64,000 nt of DNA. Source: Larix kaempferi. Lineage: Eukaryota; Streptophyta; Pinopsida; Pinales; Pinaceae. Position numbers and translations under genes: made by a program. Positions within the stretch are counted from its first letter, which is position 1. Every line of letters starts with the position of its first letter. The stretch lies in NCBI GenBank assembly GCA_027924585.1, contig BSBM01000123.1:18857001-18921000 (forward strand), written 5' to 3'. The notes beneath the pieces were generated by a model, which saw only the letters and a program-made list of their open reading frames with translations, was not told the origin of the DNA and made no database searches. This document shows positions 25,356 through 35,556 of the stretch, in pieces.

Positions 25356-26240
25356 AACCCATGCACATAAGTCTAGAGTCATTGATCGTCTATTAATTAT
25401 GGTACTCGTGTTGCCAGGGCTTCCCATTCACGTGTGTATTCTTCCACATCACCCTTTTGTTGTATTCTGGTAATTTTTGCAAAACAAAATCTTTCTATGT
25501 TACACCTTGAAATCTTTTAAAGAAATCATTTTTGAATATGTCCCAACTATAGGAGCGCACCTTAGTGGTAGATATCCAACACATGTACCAATTATATGAA
25601 TTGCCTTCAAGCTGCATCTAGGCATATTTTACTTTTTCATCGTCGAAATGAACATTGTGTATGCAAAAAAGTTCTTCACCTTTATTGATCCAAGTGACTA
25701 TTTTTTGTCTCCCTCGAATTTTAGTAGCTCTAGTTTTAACCTCATTGGATATCTAAACATTGGGTGACCTGACAAGGGTGGTGATTGGTTGATGTTAAGA
25801 AGTGATAAGCTATTGGGACACAAGCCAGTTTGTGGAATTGCTACCTTAGGAGAACTCGGTTGTGAGTTAGTTGTGCTTGTCGAACTGGAGGGTGGTTGGG
25901 TTGTGTTTGGAGAATTGACATTGGCAGAGGATTCCTTGTCTATGATGAATTTGTCTCATCTCTCAATCCCAACATCTATTCCATCTTTTATTTTTGTATC
26001 AATTTGTGTTGTTAAATTTATTATCAACTTGTCCAAACTCAGTTTTATCTCATTCATTATGTATGTAGTAATATTGTGCCTAAGACTTTGCGTTAAGGCT
26101 TGTTTTAGCTCAATATTTTTACTTTTAATCTCCTCTCATAAATCTACTTGGATTTGAGCTAACCTATCCTCGAGTATCTTGAGATCCGATTGATGGTATT
26201 TTTCTAGTTTCTCAACCTGAGAATTCACATCTGTCATTTT
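25356..26240 (-). pseudogene. G- gag (capsid) remnant
   Basis: Minus strand, from about 26240 to the insertion at 25355. It begins with a coiled-coil-like part (VEKLEKYHQSDLKILEDRLAQ). The gypsy capsid domain follows: RLKLELLKFEGDKK, a stretch with LDAA and NDFF/RF-like motifs, and KITRIQQKGDVEEYTREWEAL. These are the hallmarks of Ty3/gypsy Retrotrans_gag. Many stops and frame changes are present. It lies between the PBS (26571-26586) and the piece at 18120-18346, in the correct order for a 5' gag. Confidence 0.75.
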
Positions 26241-26543
26241 TCTAGTTACAGGGGTGCTCCTTGAACCAATTTTTGCTGAATTTTAACTATTACATTGCCT
26301 CAGAGTTTCTGATTTTTATTTTTAGTGTGTATGGCTGCTAAATTTGCAGATCATATGGACCTTTACAGAATTTTCACCGTTGGCAGTACTACGGACGATG
26401 ACTGAACGGACGAAGGCAACTGTACGGAAGCTTCATCGAGTTTAGTAAAAAAAAATTATCAAGTCTAGTAAAAAAGCCGAGTTGATAATTTTTTATTATA
26501 GAGTCTAGTAAAACAATATTTACCAAGTTAAATAATTTTTTGT

Positions 26544-26697
26544 TACTGTGTAGTAAATCTTTTCTATCAAGTTGGCTCTGATACCAATGAAGCATAAAAG
26601 CTCAAGTACAATTAACTTTGGAAAGTCAATTGTGCTTGAGATTTTATGCTTCATTGGTATCAAAGCCAACCTAGTAGAAAATATTTACTACACAGTA
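26544..26697. repeat. 154-bp palindrome made of two inverted LTR-end/PBS/leader copies
   Basis: Two arms of 77 bp are inverted around 26620.5 with about 68 of 77 positions matching. Each arm contains, from the centre outwards, 32 bp of LTR end (...TTTTATGCTTCA), the PBS (TGGTATCAGAGCC on the left, minus strand; TGGTATCAAAGCC on the right, plus strand) and leader ending TTTACTACACAGTA. The left arm belongs to the genuine G- 5' LTR and leader. The right arm is an inverted extra copy inside that LTR; the 3' LTR at 16171 lacks it. Confidence 0.9.
26571..26586 (-). other. Primer binding site of G- (initiator tRNA-Met type)
   Basis: The minus strand reads TGGTATCAGAGCCAAC one base after the LTR end, complementary to the 3' end of plant initiator tRNA-Met, which primes minus-strand DNA synthesis in many plant LTR elements. 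Confidence 0.8.
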
Positions 26698-26928
26698 TAT
26701 ATATATGATTGATAAGATGATGCCTTGTTACAAAATGAGGAGCTGAATATAAATCCCATAAAAAGGTGCCTAGGTGCCCTTTAATGAAAAGTTACGTCTT
26801 TTAATAAAATTCTTTTATTATTGTTTTTATTTTCTTTATATTTCATTATTTTATCATTTGTGTTATATTTATTTTTAATTTATTTATGTTATTGTTGTTT
26901 TTATTATTTATTATTAATGTATATAACA
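26588..26928 (-). repeat. 5' LTR of G- with inverted insertion
   Basis: Matches 16171-16465, but about 77 bp (26621-26697) is an inverted copy of LTR end plus leader that replaces a short AT-rich part. On the minus strand it starts TGTTATATACATTAATAA at 26928. The 8-bp target of the hAT element overlaps its last four bases. Confidence 0.8.
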
Positions 26929-27008
26929 CTAACTAAGTTGCATGAAACGGGGAAACGAGGAAACATCAGAAACGCGACTCCCCCAAATTTTGGAAACGGG
27001 GAAATGCG

Positions 27009-27029
27009 ATATATATATATATATATATA
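27009..27029. repeat. (AT)n microsatellite in hAT left end
   Basis: An AT run directly inside the left subterminal region; comparable AT runs sit near the same end of H3 (17998-18014) and in H1/H2. Confidence 0.9.
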
Positions 27030-27326
27030 AGTCACAAAATTATTATGAAACATAAACATTTAGCTGCAAGTGATAAATGATAAATGATACACATAGAATT
27101 TAAACCATATATGTAACATCACATTTTGATTTTACGCATAAACCCAAGTCGATGTCATTTCATTGAATCATTCATGCAAGTAGTAGTATCCAAAAGCAGC
27201 CTTTATAAACGAGGCTATATAGTAAATATCCAAAATTAGCCTTTATGTATGAGGCTACAAGTACAATGTATCAAACTGTGAACAATAAACATACTAACAT
27301 AGAAATAAAATTAAAACATGAGCAGA

Positions 27327-29504
27327 CTAATAGTCATCCAGATCCTCATCTTCATAGGATTCCTCAAAAATAGAACAAGAAGCACGCTCAACAGCAGAAT
27401 GTGTAGTGCCAAAAGTATTTCCAACTCCACTTCTAGATTCCTCAATATTTAGTGCAGCAAGAGAGAGGTCCAAGTCAACAGATCCTGGATCAACATCCCA
27501 ATCTTTACAAGGTCCACTGCTATATTTTGGGCCCTTACGAGATGCAAGGCGAAGGTTGGAATGCACATAAACAAGATCTTCATCCTTCTGTGAGCCCAAC
27601 CTGTTACACTTCACAGAATGAATAAAACCATAGGTGCTCCAATTCCTTTCTGCCGATGAAGAGCTTGCCACTTGTGAAAGAACACGAATGGAAAGGGTTT
27701 GCAAATGCACACCATTTGCTCCATGACAAACCCACCACTTAACTGGGCTCATGGTGCTTTTCTCATCCAAAGCTGATATGTCTGAATAATCATCTAACCC
27801 TGCAGCAAAATTAGCAAATTCTTCCTTCACCTCCTTGTGTAGATCAGTTGGAAAAATTCTCAAAAGGGCATTTTTCACTCCATTGGCCACCTCTCTATCC
27901 TGATGCAGTGCCTTCCTTTTCCCATTGCTTTAAGCAATGAGATCTTCATCATAAAATCTTGGGTTCAAGGCATGTCCTAAAGTTTGCAATGGAGTGTTGA
28001 AACTGTTCCACCTGTCAACAATGATTTTCTACACTAAATCAGCAAAACCAGCATCAACAAATAAAATCCGAGGAGACTCTTGTGCAATGATTTCCATGGT
28101 TTTCTCAACCATGGTATCCATGCCATCATATACCTCTCCCAAGAAAGGTTGGTCTGTGTCAGCGCTTCGAAGAAGCTCATATGCAGGGCCTATAAACTTG
28201 AGCAAGAAATCTACCTTGCTCCACACTCCTCATCAAGGCACAACCTACACACCATAGCTCCCCACTCTGTATTTGCCTGTCTCCACTCAGCCCAAAGTTG
28301 ACTCACCACGATAGAAACCAATGCCTGCTTAACCTCAACAAGGCGACGCAACATGGTGACGTTGGAGGCATATCTTGTCTCAACAACTTTCAACAACTCC
28401 AATTTGGAGAATTCTCGAAATATTGCTTGAGAGTGGTGGTGATTGGTGATGAATTTGATTATTTCCCTCACCTCACCTGTGAGTTCCTTTATCCATGGAA
28501 CTTTACTGTGAATCTCTTCTAAGATCAAATTGAGATTGTGGACAATGCAAGGTGTCTAGAAAATGTGATCGTACCTACTCTAAACAATTAAGCCAACAGC
28601 GTTACAAATGGGTGCATTATCCGTGATAATTTGCACCACCTTACTAGGGCCTATCTGCTGAATAGATTTGATTAAAATATCAGCAATGAATTGAGCATCT
28701 TTCATCTCCCCTGAACAGTCTTCAGCTTTTATAAGCATTGCTCCTTTTGGTGAAGTGGCAATGATATTTATCAATGGCCTACGCCTGGTATCTGTCCATC
28801 CGTCTGAGACAATAGTAACCCCAGAGCTACTCCACAGAGCACGAATCTGTGCTAAAATATCCTCCACAAGTGCCTTCTCTTTTTCAGCACATCTGTTCTT
28901 ATTTTTTCATAGTTGGGCCCCTTGAACCCTTTAGGAGTTGTGTCTATTGCCCTCACCATATCTTTCCAGTAGGGAGACCGAACCACATTGAAAGGGATAC
29001 CACAAGCATAAATGGCCATAGCCATTCGTGTTTCAGCTTCTTCTCTCCCTTGAATATTTACTAGTTTAGCTATTATGTTGTCTTGAACTGAAGGTGATTT
29101 TGTAGGATTGTTTGATGCTTGTTGTTGTACTTGATTTGCTTTCCTCTTCCTAGCCTCTTGCACAATCCTTGGCTCAACGTTTGGAGCTTGAGCAGTAGCT
29201 TGAGTAAGTTGTTCATGTCTTCTTTTAAGCCTATCAGCCTCATCCTGCTCACTCTGATACTTCCTCCTCTCAATTGGATCATTTTTTTTGGGCAATTCTC
29301 AACCCCCTTTCCTGATTCATGCAAAATATGTCCCCTAACTCTTAGATAGGAGCCCTTATACTGGGAATTACAAAGAATACACTGCCATTCCCATGAACCA
29401 CCACCTGCACATCTTGTAATTTTCTGAACATGCCTCCACAGAGGATAGTAGTCAGCCCTTTTGTTGGGCTTTGGGATTGATTGAGTGGCTTGGTTGGATG
29501 CCAT
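27327..29504 (-). pseudogene. hAT transposase (BED zinc finger, DUF659, hATC), decayed
   Basis: Minus strand, start MASNQATQ at 29504. Order: an N-terminal BED-type zinc finger (WQCILCNSQYKG, then RVRGHIL, C-x2-C...H); a basic linker; GIPFNVVRSPYWKDMV; the DUF659 domain with VTIVSDGWTDTRRRPL and VVQIITDNAP, carrying two of the acidic residues of the RNase H-like core; a middle part RYASNVTMLRRL; and a C-terminal hAT dimerisation domain with SSSAERNWSTYGFIHS, ending in an acidic tail EDEDLDDY. This is nearly the full length of this plant family. Disablements: a frameshift at the A-run near 29285, one near 28885, and stops near 28580, 28559 and 28030. The product would have cut and pasted the element and relatives; now it is dead. 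Confidence 0.9.
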
Positions 29505-30442
29505 TGCTATTGCAAAAAGTTGAAAAACAGATCTGCAAAAGAAAAACATTATTAGAAACATAATCTCTCACAAAAACACTTTGAAAACTAGAAAATAATT
29601 TCATAACAGGTTGCTGCTCACCACAAACTCTTTCCTGTAGCTGAAGATGACATTGATTGAGTGATGTCTACCTCCAAAAACAATGAAAAAATACCTTTGC
29701 CTGTAGATGACACTAAAATATCTGCTATAGATGACACTGACTGAGCAATGGTTGTCTCCAAAACAATGAAAAAAAACCTAAATCAACACTAAATCGATGA
29801 TTGATGGCTGTATTTGACAGTGGATGAGTGATGGTTGCCTATCCTTCTCAACACTAAATCGATTTGCTGCCTCCAAAATAGTGAAGCTATGCGTCCTCCA
29901 AAACCATGAAGCTCATAACGAGTAACCGTGCGGGCCTACTGTAGATGACAGTGATGGGTCGGCTGCTTGAGAAATTATGAAACCAGTGGTTATCACACCA
30001 AAACAACCACCCTTCTAAACACTAAAACCTTGTTCGGTTGTCAAGTCGACTATTGCTGTCTCCAAGTCGCTGTCGAAATAGCTAAACTCCAAGTCGCGTG
30101 AGGATGAGGAATGCGTGAGCTCTGTTTTATAGCATGGTCAACCTAATTAGAAGGTTCTGGAAACCAAATTTTAATTAAAATTTAATTAATCAAACTCACT
30201 TAACATATTCGGCATCAAAATAAACCCGTGGGCTTTTTTTCTTGTTGAAACGCGTCGTACGGAGGATGAAACGGATCTGAAACGCATTTCAGTCCATACG
30301 CATGTGTTTCAAAATCGTGAAACGCATTTCGTACGGACTGAAACGCTTTTCAAATCCATACCACACGTGTTTCCGCGTTTCCTCTCGTTTTCGGGTCTGA
30401 AACGACTGTGAGAAGGGCGTTTCCTACAACTTAGAACACTAA

Positions 30443-31528
30443 CTTCTATATATGGTCCTGGAGTAAGACCTTAAACTGCTTCTGATTGGCTAAGATCTCG
30501 TCTTCCTTGGATGTAAGGAAACAGGTTAACGGCCCAAGACCTAGAGGCATATGGCAGAAGTGGAATTATGCCCCCTTACGGACCACCAGCGGGTAATTTC
30601 GGGTGGTGTGGTTTTCCTTCAATAACAGTGATGAGTCAACTCGCATTTGGGTATAGCAGCCAGTGATGGTTGTCCTCAATGCCAGTTTGACAATTGAGTT
30701 ATGATAGGTTTTGACTTTTGCCATTGTCGGAGAAAAAAAAAAACTAACTTCTGTATAGGAATTTCTCTCCAATCTTTGCACAGTTGGATATTGAGAGTTC
30801 TCTCTCATTTGGAGCTTCATGGACACATCTTTTCTTGGTGCGAATTGAAGTGTAAGGGTTTTCATCTCCAATCAAGTGTAAGTCTTAATGTTCTTATTCT
30901 TTAATGTTGTTAATGACTTGTAGAATTGTTAGAACTTGTTAATTAGGGCCAATTGAAAGTGTAACTTACCTCATTAGAAGGGGTTATGTGAGAATTATTT
31001 CCTCTAATTCCCTTTGTTGTCTGTGCATGAATGCATTAACTTGCTTCTATCATCATTTAGAGTTGTTGCTCTCTAATACTTCATTGCATAAGTCACACCC
31101 TAGTTAGTAATGTTTTGATATGGCATCGTTTGAGCCCTCCTAATTTAATTTCTATTATCATTTTTCAGCATGTTAGGGTTTCTTGTGGCATGTGTATGCA
31201 GCCCTAGTTTCCTCAACCATCCATGAACTCGTCCTTTTGGACTAGATCCCTTGACTCCATTTGCCCTTGTAGGATTGGCACTACTCTCTTGGTCCTTTTG
31301 TCACCCCTTTTATTTTTATACTGCAAAGACAAAACCGTTTTGCTAAGCTATCTCTTCACATCACCTTGTGCTTTATTGCTTAGTCTTAGCAAGCCTATCC
31401 TAGGGAAGTTCCCCTTGTGTTGTAGGTGGGAGTTACTGAGGTGACAGTGAGTAACTTCTCTAGGCTGCCTTTGTGCTTGCAATGTTTCTTTTCGGCTTTA
31501 ACCGCACATGCTAGTTTGGGAGGTAACA
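30443..31528 (+). repeat. Diverged LTR S, right piece
   Basis: Continues 15951-16170 after removal of G- and the hAT element. It follows the E1 LTR in order: GAGAGTTCTCTCTCATTTGGAG near 30790, GACTCCATTTGCCCTTG, CCTAGGGAAGTTCCCCTTG, and GGTGACAGTGAGTAACTTC near 31440. It ends GGGAGGTAACA at 31528. No gene; the open frame 31223-31444 is LTR sequence. Confidence 0.6.
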
Positions 31529-33106
31529 CAACTCAATGTGTTTGATGTGCTAATGTTGAACTCTTGTCGAACTTTCGGTTCATGTCTTTCCAACTTCATC
31601 GAGATGAACACTTTCAAGTCTCTTCATAACCCACTTTGGAAGTTTCTATGAGGGTCTAGGTTGCTCAGCTGGTGGTGCTTCATTCTCTTCAAGATTCAAT
31701 CTTCCAATCCTCCCAATCACATCATTCAATTGAACCTCCTGTTCTGGTGAAGTGGCAGGAACTTCTTCATGAGGGGGAAATGGTGTTGCAAAAGGAAATT
31801 CCAAAGTTTGATCCAAGATAGGTATCCAACCTTAAAGATGTGGAATCTCATTGTCAAATTCATGGCATGTCTTTACATGGGTAAATTTATCCAAATGATC
31901 AAGCTACCTCTCCACAGACTTGTCATTTTTATTCATTTGAAAAAGAATTACATCTCTAGAAAGAATAAACTTTTTGTTTACCTCATCGTAAAGACAATAT
32001 GCCTAGGTAGTATTTGACTGCCCCAAGAAGAACCACTTTCAACTCCTTGCACCAAGACTATTTCTTTGTTCCTTTGGAATTAAGGCATAACAAGTGAAAC
32101 CAAAGACCTTGAGATGCGTCATTGAAGGAATGCAGCCATACCACATTTCATATGGAGTCTTGTTGGAAAGAGCATGAGATGGACTTTTGTTTCTCAAATA
32201 CACTGCATACGGAACTACATCACCCCAAGACATCAATTTCACATTCTTCAAAAATAGCATGGAGCGTACCATATTCAAGAGTCTTTTGTTCATTCTTGTT
32301 GCTACATCATTGTGCTGAGGATTATATGGCACAGTTATTTCATGCATAATCCCATGTTGAGGAAGATAGTTTTCAAATTCATTAGAAGAATATTCTTTTC
32401 CATTATCACTACAAAGAGTGCCAATGTGAGATTGTGTTTCATTTTCAATCCATACATGAAATTTTTTAAATGTTTCAAATGCCTCAAATTTTTGCTTTAC
32501 TAAATAAACCCAACACACATCTTGGTGTAATCATCAATAAAAGTCATGAGATATTTATTACCATTTGCAGAAGCAACAGGCATGGGGCCACACAAGTCAG
32601 TATATCAACTCTAATTTTCTACATGCTCTAGAATTTGAATCATGGAAAGGTCGCTTACTATATTTGCCAAGAATACAAGCATCACAATGTTTCAACTTCT
32701 TTAGACTAGTGGGAAAACAAGAGACACCATTCTTCTTCAACATTCTAAGACTATCATAATTGATATGTCCATATCTAGAATGCCACAAGAGACAAGAAGA
32801 CACAATACCTTCTTCATGCTGAGAGTGGTATGCAACTTTCTGAGCTCTTGAAAATGTCCCTTTCAGCTTCAACAATCTCTGATCTTCCCATCCAATCATG
32901 ATGACTTGGTTGTCAGAGGATCTCCTTATCTCAATTTTCCTATCAAATATGTGGATGGAATGGCCTTGCCATCGAATGTGCACAAGAGACAAGTTTCTAT
33001 GCAACTCTAGAAGATAGAGAAAATCATAAAACGCTAGAAGATAGAGAAAACTATATACTTTGAGACAAGCTATATGCTCGAAAAGGTGGTGAGTACATGG
33101 GCACAA
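31529..33106 (-). pseudogene. Ty1/copia GAG-pre-integrase and integrase remnant
   Basis: Minus strand. 33106-32597 holds the end of the protease linker and the GAG-pre-integrase zinc finger LLWHSRYGHINYDSL...HCDACILGKYSKRPF (H-x3-H, C-x2-C). The integrase core follows with LMTFIDDYTKMCWVY, TLCSDNGKEYSSNEF and QHNDVATRMNKRLL. The first two acidic residues of the D-D-E triad are present, but the third, usually A-E-R, is A-T-R. After it come YEMWYGCIPSMTHLKVFGF and the spacer before RT, including PKWVMKRLESVH at about 31610. Several stops interrupt it. It ends where LTR S is inserted, so RT would lie beyond. Confidence 0.85.
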
Positions 33107-34273
33107 AAATCAATCAATTAATTACAATTTAATCAGCAGGCTATAAACTATATACTTTGAGAAAAGCTATAAGCTCAAGAAGGTGGTGACTATATAGGCA
33201 TAGAAATCATTGCCATCATATTCTAAACAAAGGAACATTCAACGCATAGTCGTCCAATTTAAGACAAATTCTCTGAAGTGTATTGGTAGAGCGAGTCAAA
33301 TATATCCAAAATCCATTATTTGAGTTGCAAACCTCGTTTGAGGTCAAGGGCAACTTCTACGATTTTGACAGATTAGGGTTTACATGACTTGGAAACACAA
33401 CACGCACACAAAGGTTACAAATTGTGGCATGAATCTCAAACCACAAGTGCCCACGCAAATGGAGGTCAATACTCAGGGGAATACTCAAAATTTGTTGGGC
33501 TTCGCTAGTGTAGGTTTGAACCCTATTGTTGATGCCAAAGAGAGAGACGAGAGACACATGTTCTACACTTCTATGTGCTACCTTTCATACCTGACTGTGT
33601 TCGAATGGAAATCCATGTCTCTAAATCTATTGAAAAAGAAAGAGAACATGGGCAGGTAAGGAGAGGTTGTGTGGGCTGGTAGGGAGCCACACGCAAGTCG
33701 CAGAGATACACTCAAGTCGTGGAGATGCATGTGGAGAGGCAAGGCAGGTAATTGAAGAGATGTTTATGAACAAAATAAATAAATCAGAATGAAAGAACGA
33801 ACAGGAATGAGGTCGCAAAGGTAAATGAACTCGAATGCACCAAAATGGACATTAAACCCCAAATGGACATTAGATTGACAAATATATATTAAAGGGGCTA
33901 AATAAATAATTATAACAAGAAAATAAGGTGGCAATGGGCATTTGGTCATGAGGGCGCATAGGTGGTGTGGGACCCACACAAGGCAAGATTCTCCATGCCA
34001 CATGGCATCCTATTCTCACCCATTCGAATCCAAGGTGGAGTCTAACATTGTTGGGGGAGTTGGAGAGGCATTATTCATGGCATGAATCTAGGAGGGTCGA
34101 ATTAGAGTGGAAGAGTAACTCCCATGGAAGAGGAAGAGGCATCATAGAAGAATTGTGACACTTGGAGCTAGATTCCCTAACTTCTATGACAACAATGATG
34201 AAGATTCTATGACACTTATGACAAAGTTCAGACTTGATTGCTGACATATGACATATATGACATGTCAGGGCTA
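33107..34273. other. No gene seen; flank and probable LTR start of G+
   Basis: Begins with two direct copies (33050 and 33146) of about 70 bp reading CTATATACTTTGAG and GGTGGTGA. The rest (33600-34273) resembles G+ LTR text in style (CCCATTCGAAT) and may be the missing left part of its 5' LTR, but no partner copy is present to prove it. Confidence 0.4.
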
Positions 34274-35514
34274 AAAATAGCCTCCAAGAGGGCGCACAAG
34301 GGGAGTTATGGCAGCCAAGATTCCCCCATTCGAATTGATGGAAGAAGAAGGCTAGAAAGTGTTGGACAAGTGGCATTCATGGAAATCCCTCCCTAATTCG
34401 AGTTGGGATGAGGCTCTTGGAGGGAATTTGAGCTATGGAGGCCTTGGGAGGTTAATAAAAGACAAGAAGAAAGAAGGAGAACAGCTTTTGATCATTTCTC
34501 ATTTGGCACATTTGGAGAGCTTAGCTTGTCCTTGCACGGTGGATGTTCATCCTCCCTGCCTTAGAACCAATTTTGAGGGTGCAAGATTCTCATCCAAGTT
34601 GGTTGATGGAGTGGCCATTCAGAGCTTCATGGAGATGTTTTTATGCAGGTTCAGACGCCAACTGAGTTCGAGTTCATCTTCTCTCATTCTCCTATATTCT
34701 TATTCTACTATCTTTCTCTCAATGTCATGTAAATGTGCAAGGGCACACTTTTTGTTGCATATAGATAATGGAAGGTTGTTGTTTCGACCTTATGAACTTG
34801 TTAATGGATGCATAACTCTGTAATGGATAAATCATGAGAGCCACAGCTCGAAATACCATGTACTTCAAGTGATATTTCCAATCAAAACTAAGATTCGAGA
34901 CATTTTCCTCATAGCATTTTCATAGTGATTTTGGGATGATGTTGTATCTATTTTATATCAGAGTTCTCTCAGATATTTGTTCATGTTATGAGTTGCATAT
35001 GAATTTAATTTGATGGCCCAAATGATGTTTGCAGACCCCTAAAGTGTCACTATAGTTTATGACCAAATTCGAGACTCCTTGTCGACCATTTTCATCTCAA
35101 ATTCTAGACCCTAGAAGTTGTTGTTCATTGGGATACCTATTCAACCCTAAAACCGGATCTAATGCTGCACATATATTGTCATTGATGTCCTATAACAGAG
35201 CCAAGTCTCAGATCAAGAATTAGTGAAGGTCATACAGTGTTTGGAAGGGCAATTAGGGGCAGACCTAGGGGGGTTTTCCACTACTCAAATTGACTAGTCT
35301 TGTCCCGAAACTTCTCTCCTTGCAAACTCCAGACCATGGATTGGTATATCGAGTGTTTGGGTGTCTAATAGATGTGTTAATGTGTCCTATGTCCCATCAA
35401 GACCTTCCTCCCCAAATTCGAAAGCATTTGGAGGTGTTTGGAACCAGTTGTAAACTACATCCCTAGAGTCGAAATAAGGTGAACATGAGCACTTTTCTTT
35501 GGAGGGATATTACA
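34274..35514 (+). repeat. 5' LTR of G+ (part shared with 3' LTR)
   Basis: Matches 39902-41139 with a few percent differences. Ends GGAGGGATATTACA. The true start is further left, because the 3' copy is truncated at 39902. A repeated open frame (34359-34823; 39984-40268) lies inside both LTRs and is not a gene. Confidence 0.85.
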
Positions 35515-35515
35515 A

Positions 35516-35533
35516 TGGTATCAAAGCATGGTC
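35516..35533 (+). other. Primer binding site of G+
   Basis: TGGTATCAAAGCATGGTC, one base after the LTR end, the initiator tRNA-Met type used by many plant LTR elements. Confidence 0.85.
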
Positions 35534-35556
35534 CTTGCACCTAATTTGGGTGACCA

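Larger units (their letters stand above)
16171..26928 (-). mobile_element. Ty3/gypsy element G- with nested insertions
   Basis: Minus-strand LTR element. LTRs lie at 16171-16465 (3') and 26588-26928 (5'). The 5-bp target CTAAC stands at 16166-16170 and at 26929-26932 plus 30443 (interrupted by the hAT element). On the minus strand the order is LTR, PBS (26571-26586), gag, zinc knuckle, protease, PPT (16466-16481), LTR. RT, RNase H and integrase are missing, so the element was deleted or was always reduced. Insertions inside are 17366-18111 and 18348-25355. Confidence 0.85.
26933..30434 (-). mobile_element. hAT-superfamily DNA transposon H4 (3502 bp, complete ends)
   Basis: The left end CTAAGTTGCATGAAACG and the inverted right end CTAAGTTGTAGGAAACG match at 15 of 17 bases. 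The exact 8-bp duplication AACACTAA flanks it (26925-26932, 30435-30442), which is diagnostic of hAT. Both ends carry dense GAAACG/CGTTTC words (26940-27010 and 30240-30430), likely transposase-binding subterminal repeats. It contains a transposase gene in minus orientation, decayed. The non-autonomous elements at 9858, 9964 and 17366 share its CTAAGTTG terminus. Confidence 0.95.

Noticed and set aside
33361-33366. GATTT before TG at 33366 as the left border of G+ (3' flank is GATTT at 41140)
   Set aside because: A 5-bp match with an AT-rich word is too likely by chance, and no LTR copy confirms the start.
34359-34823. Open frame of 154 codons, repeated at 39984-40268
   Set aside because: It lies wholly within the two LTRs of G+, is truncated in one copy and has no family resemblance.
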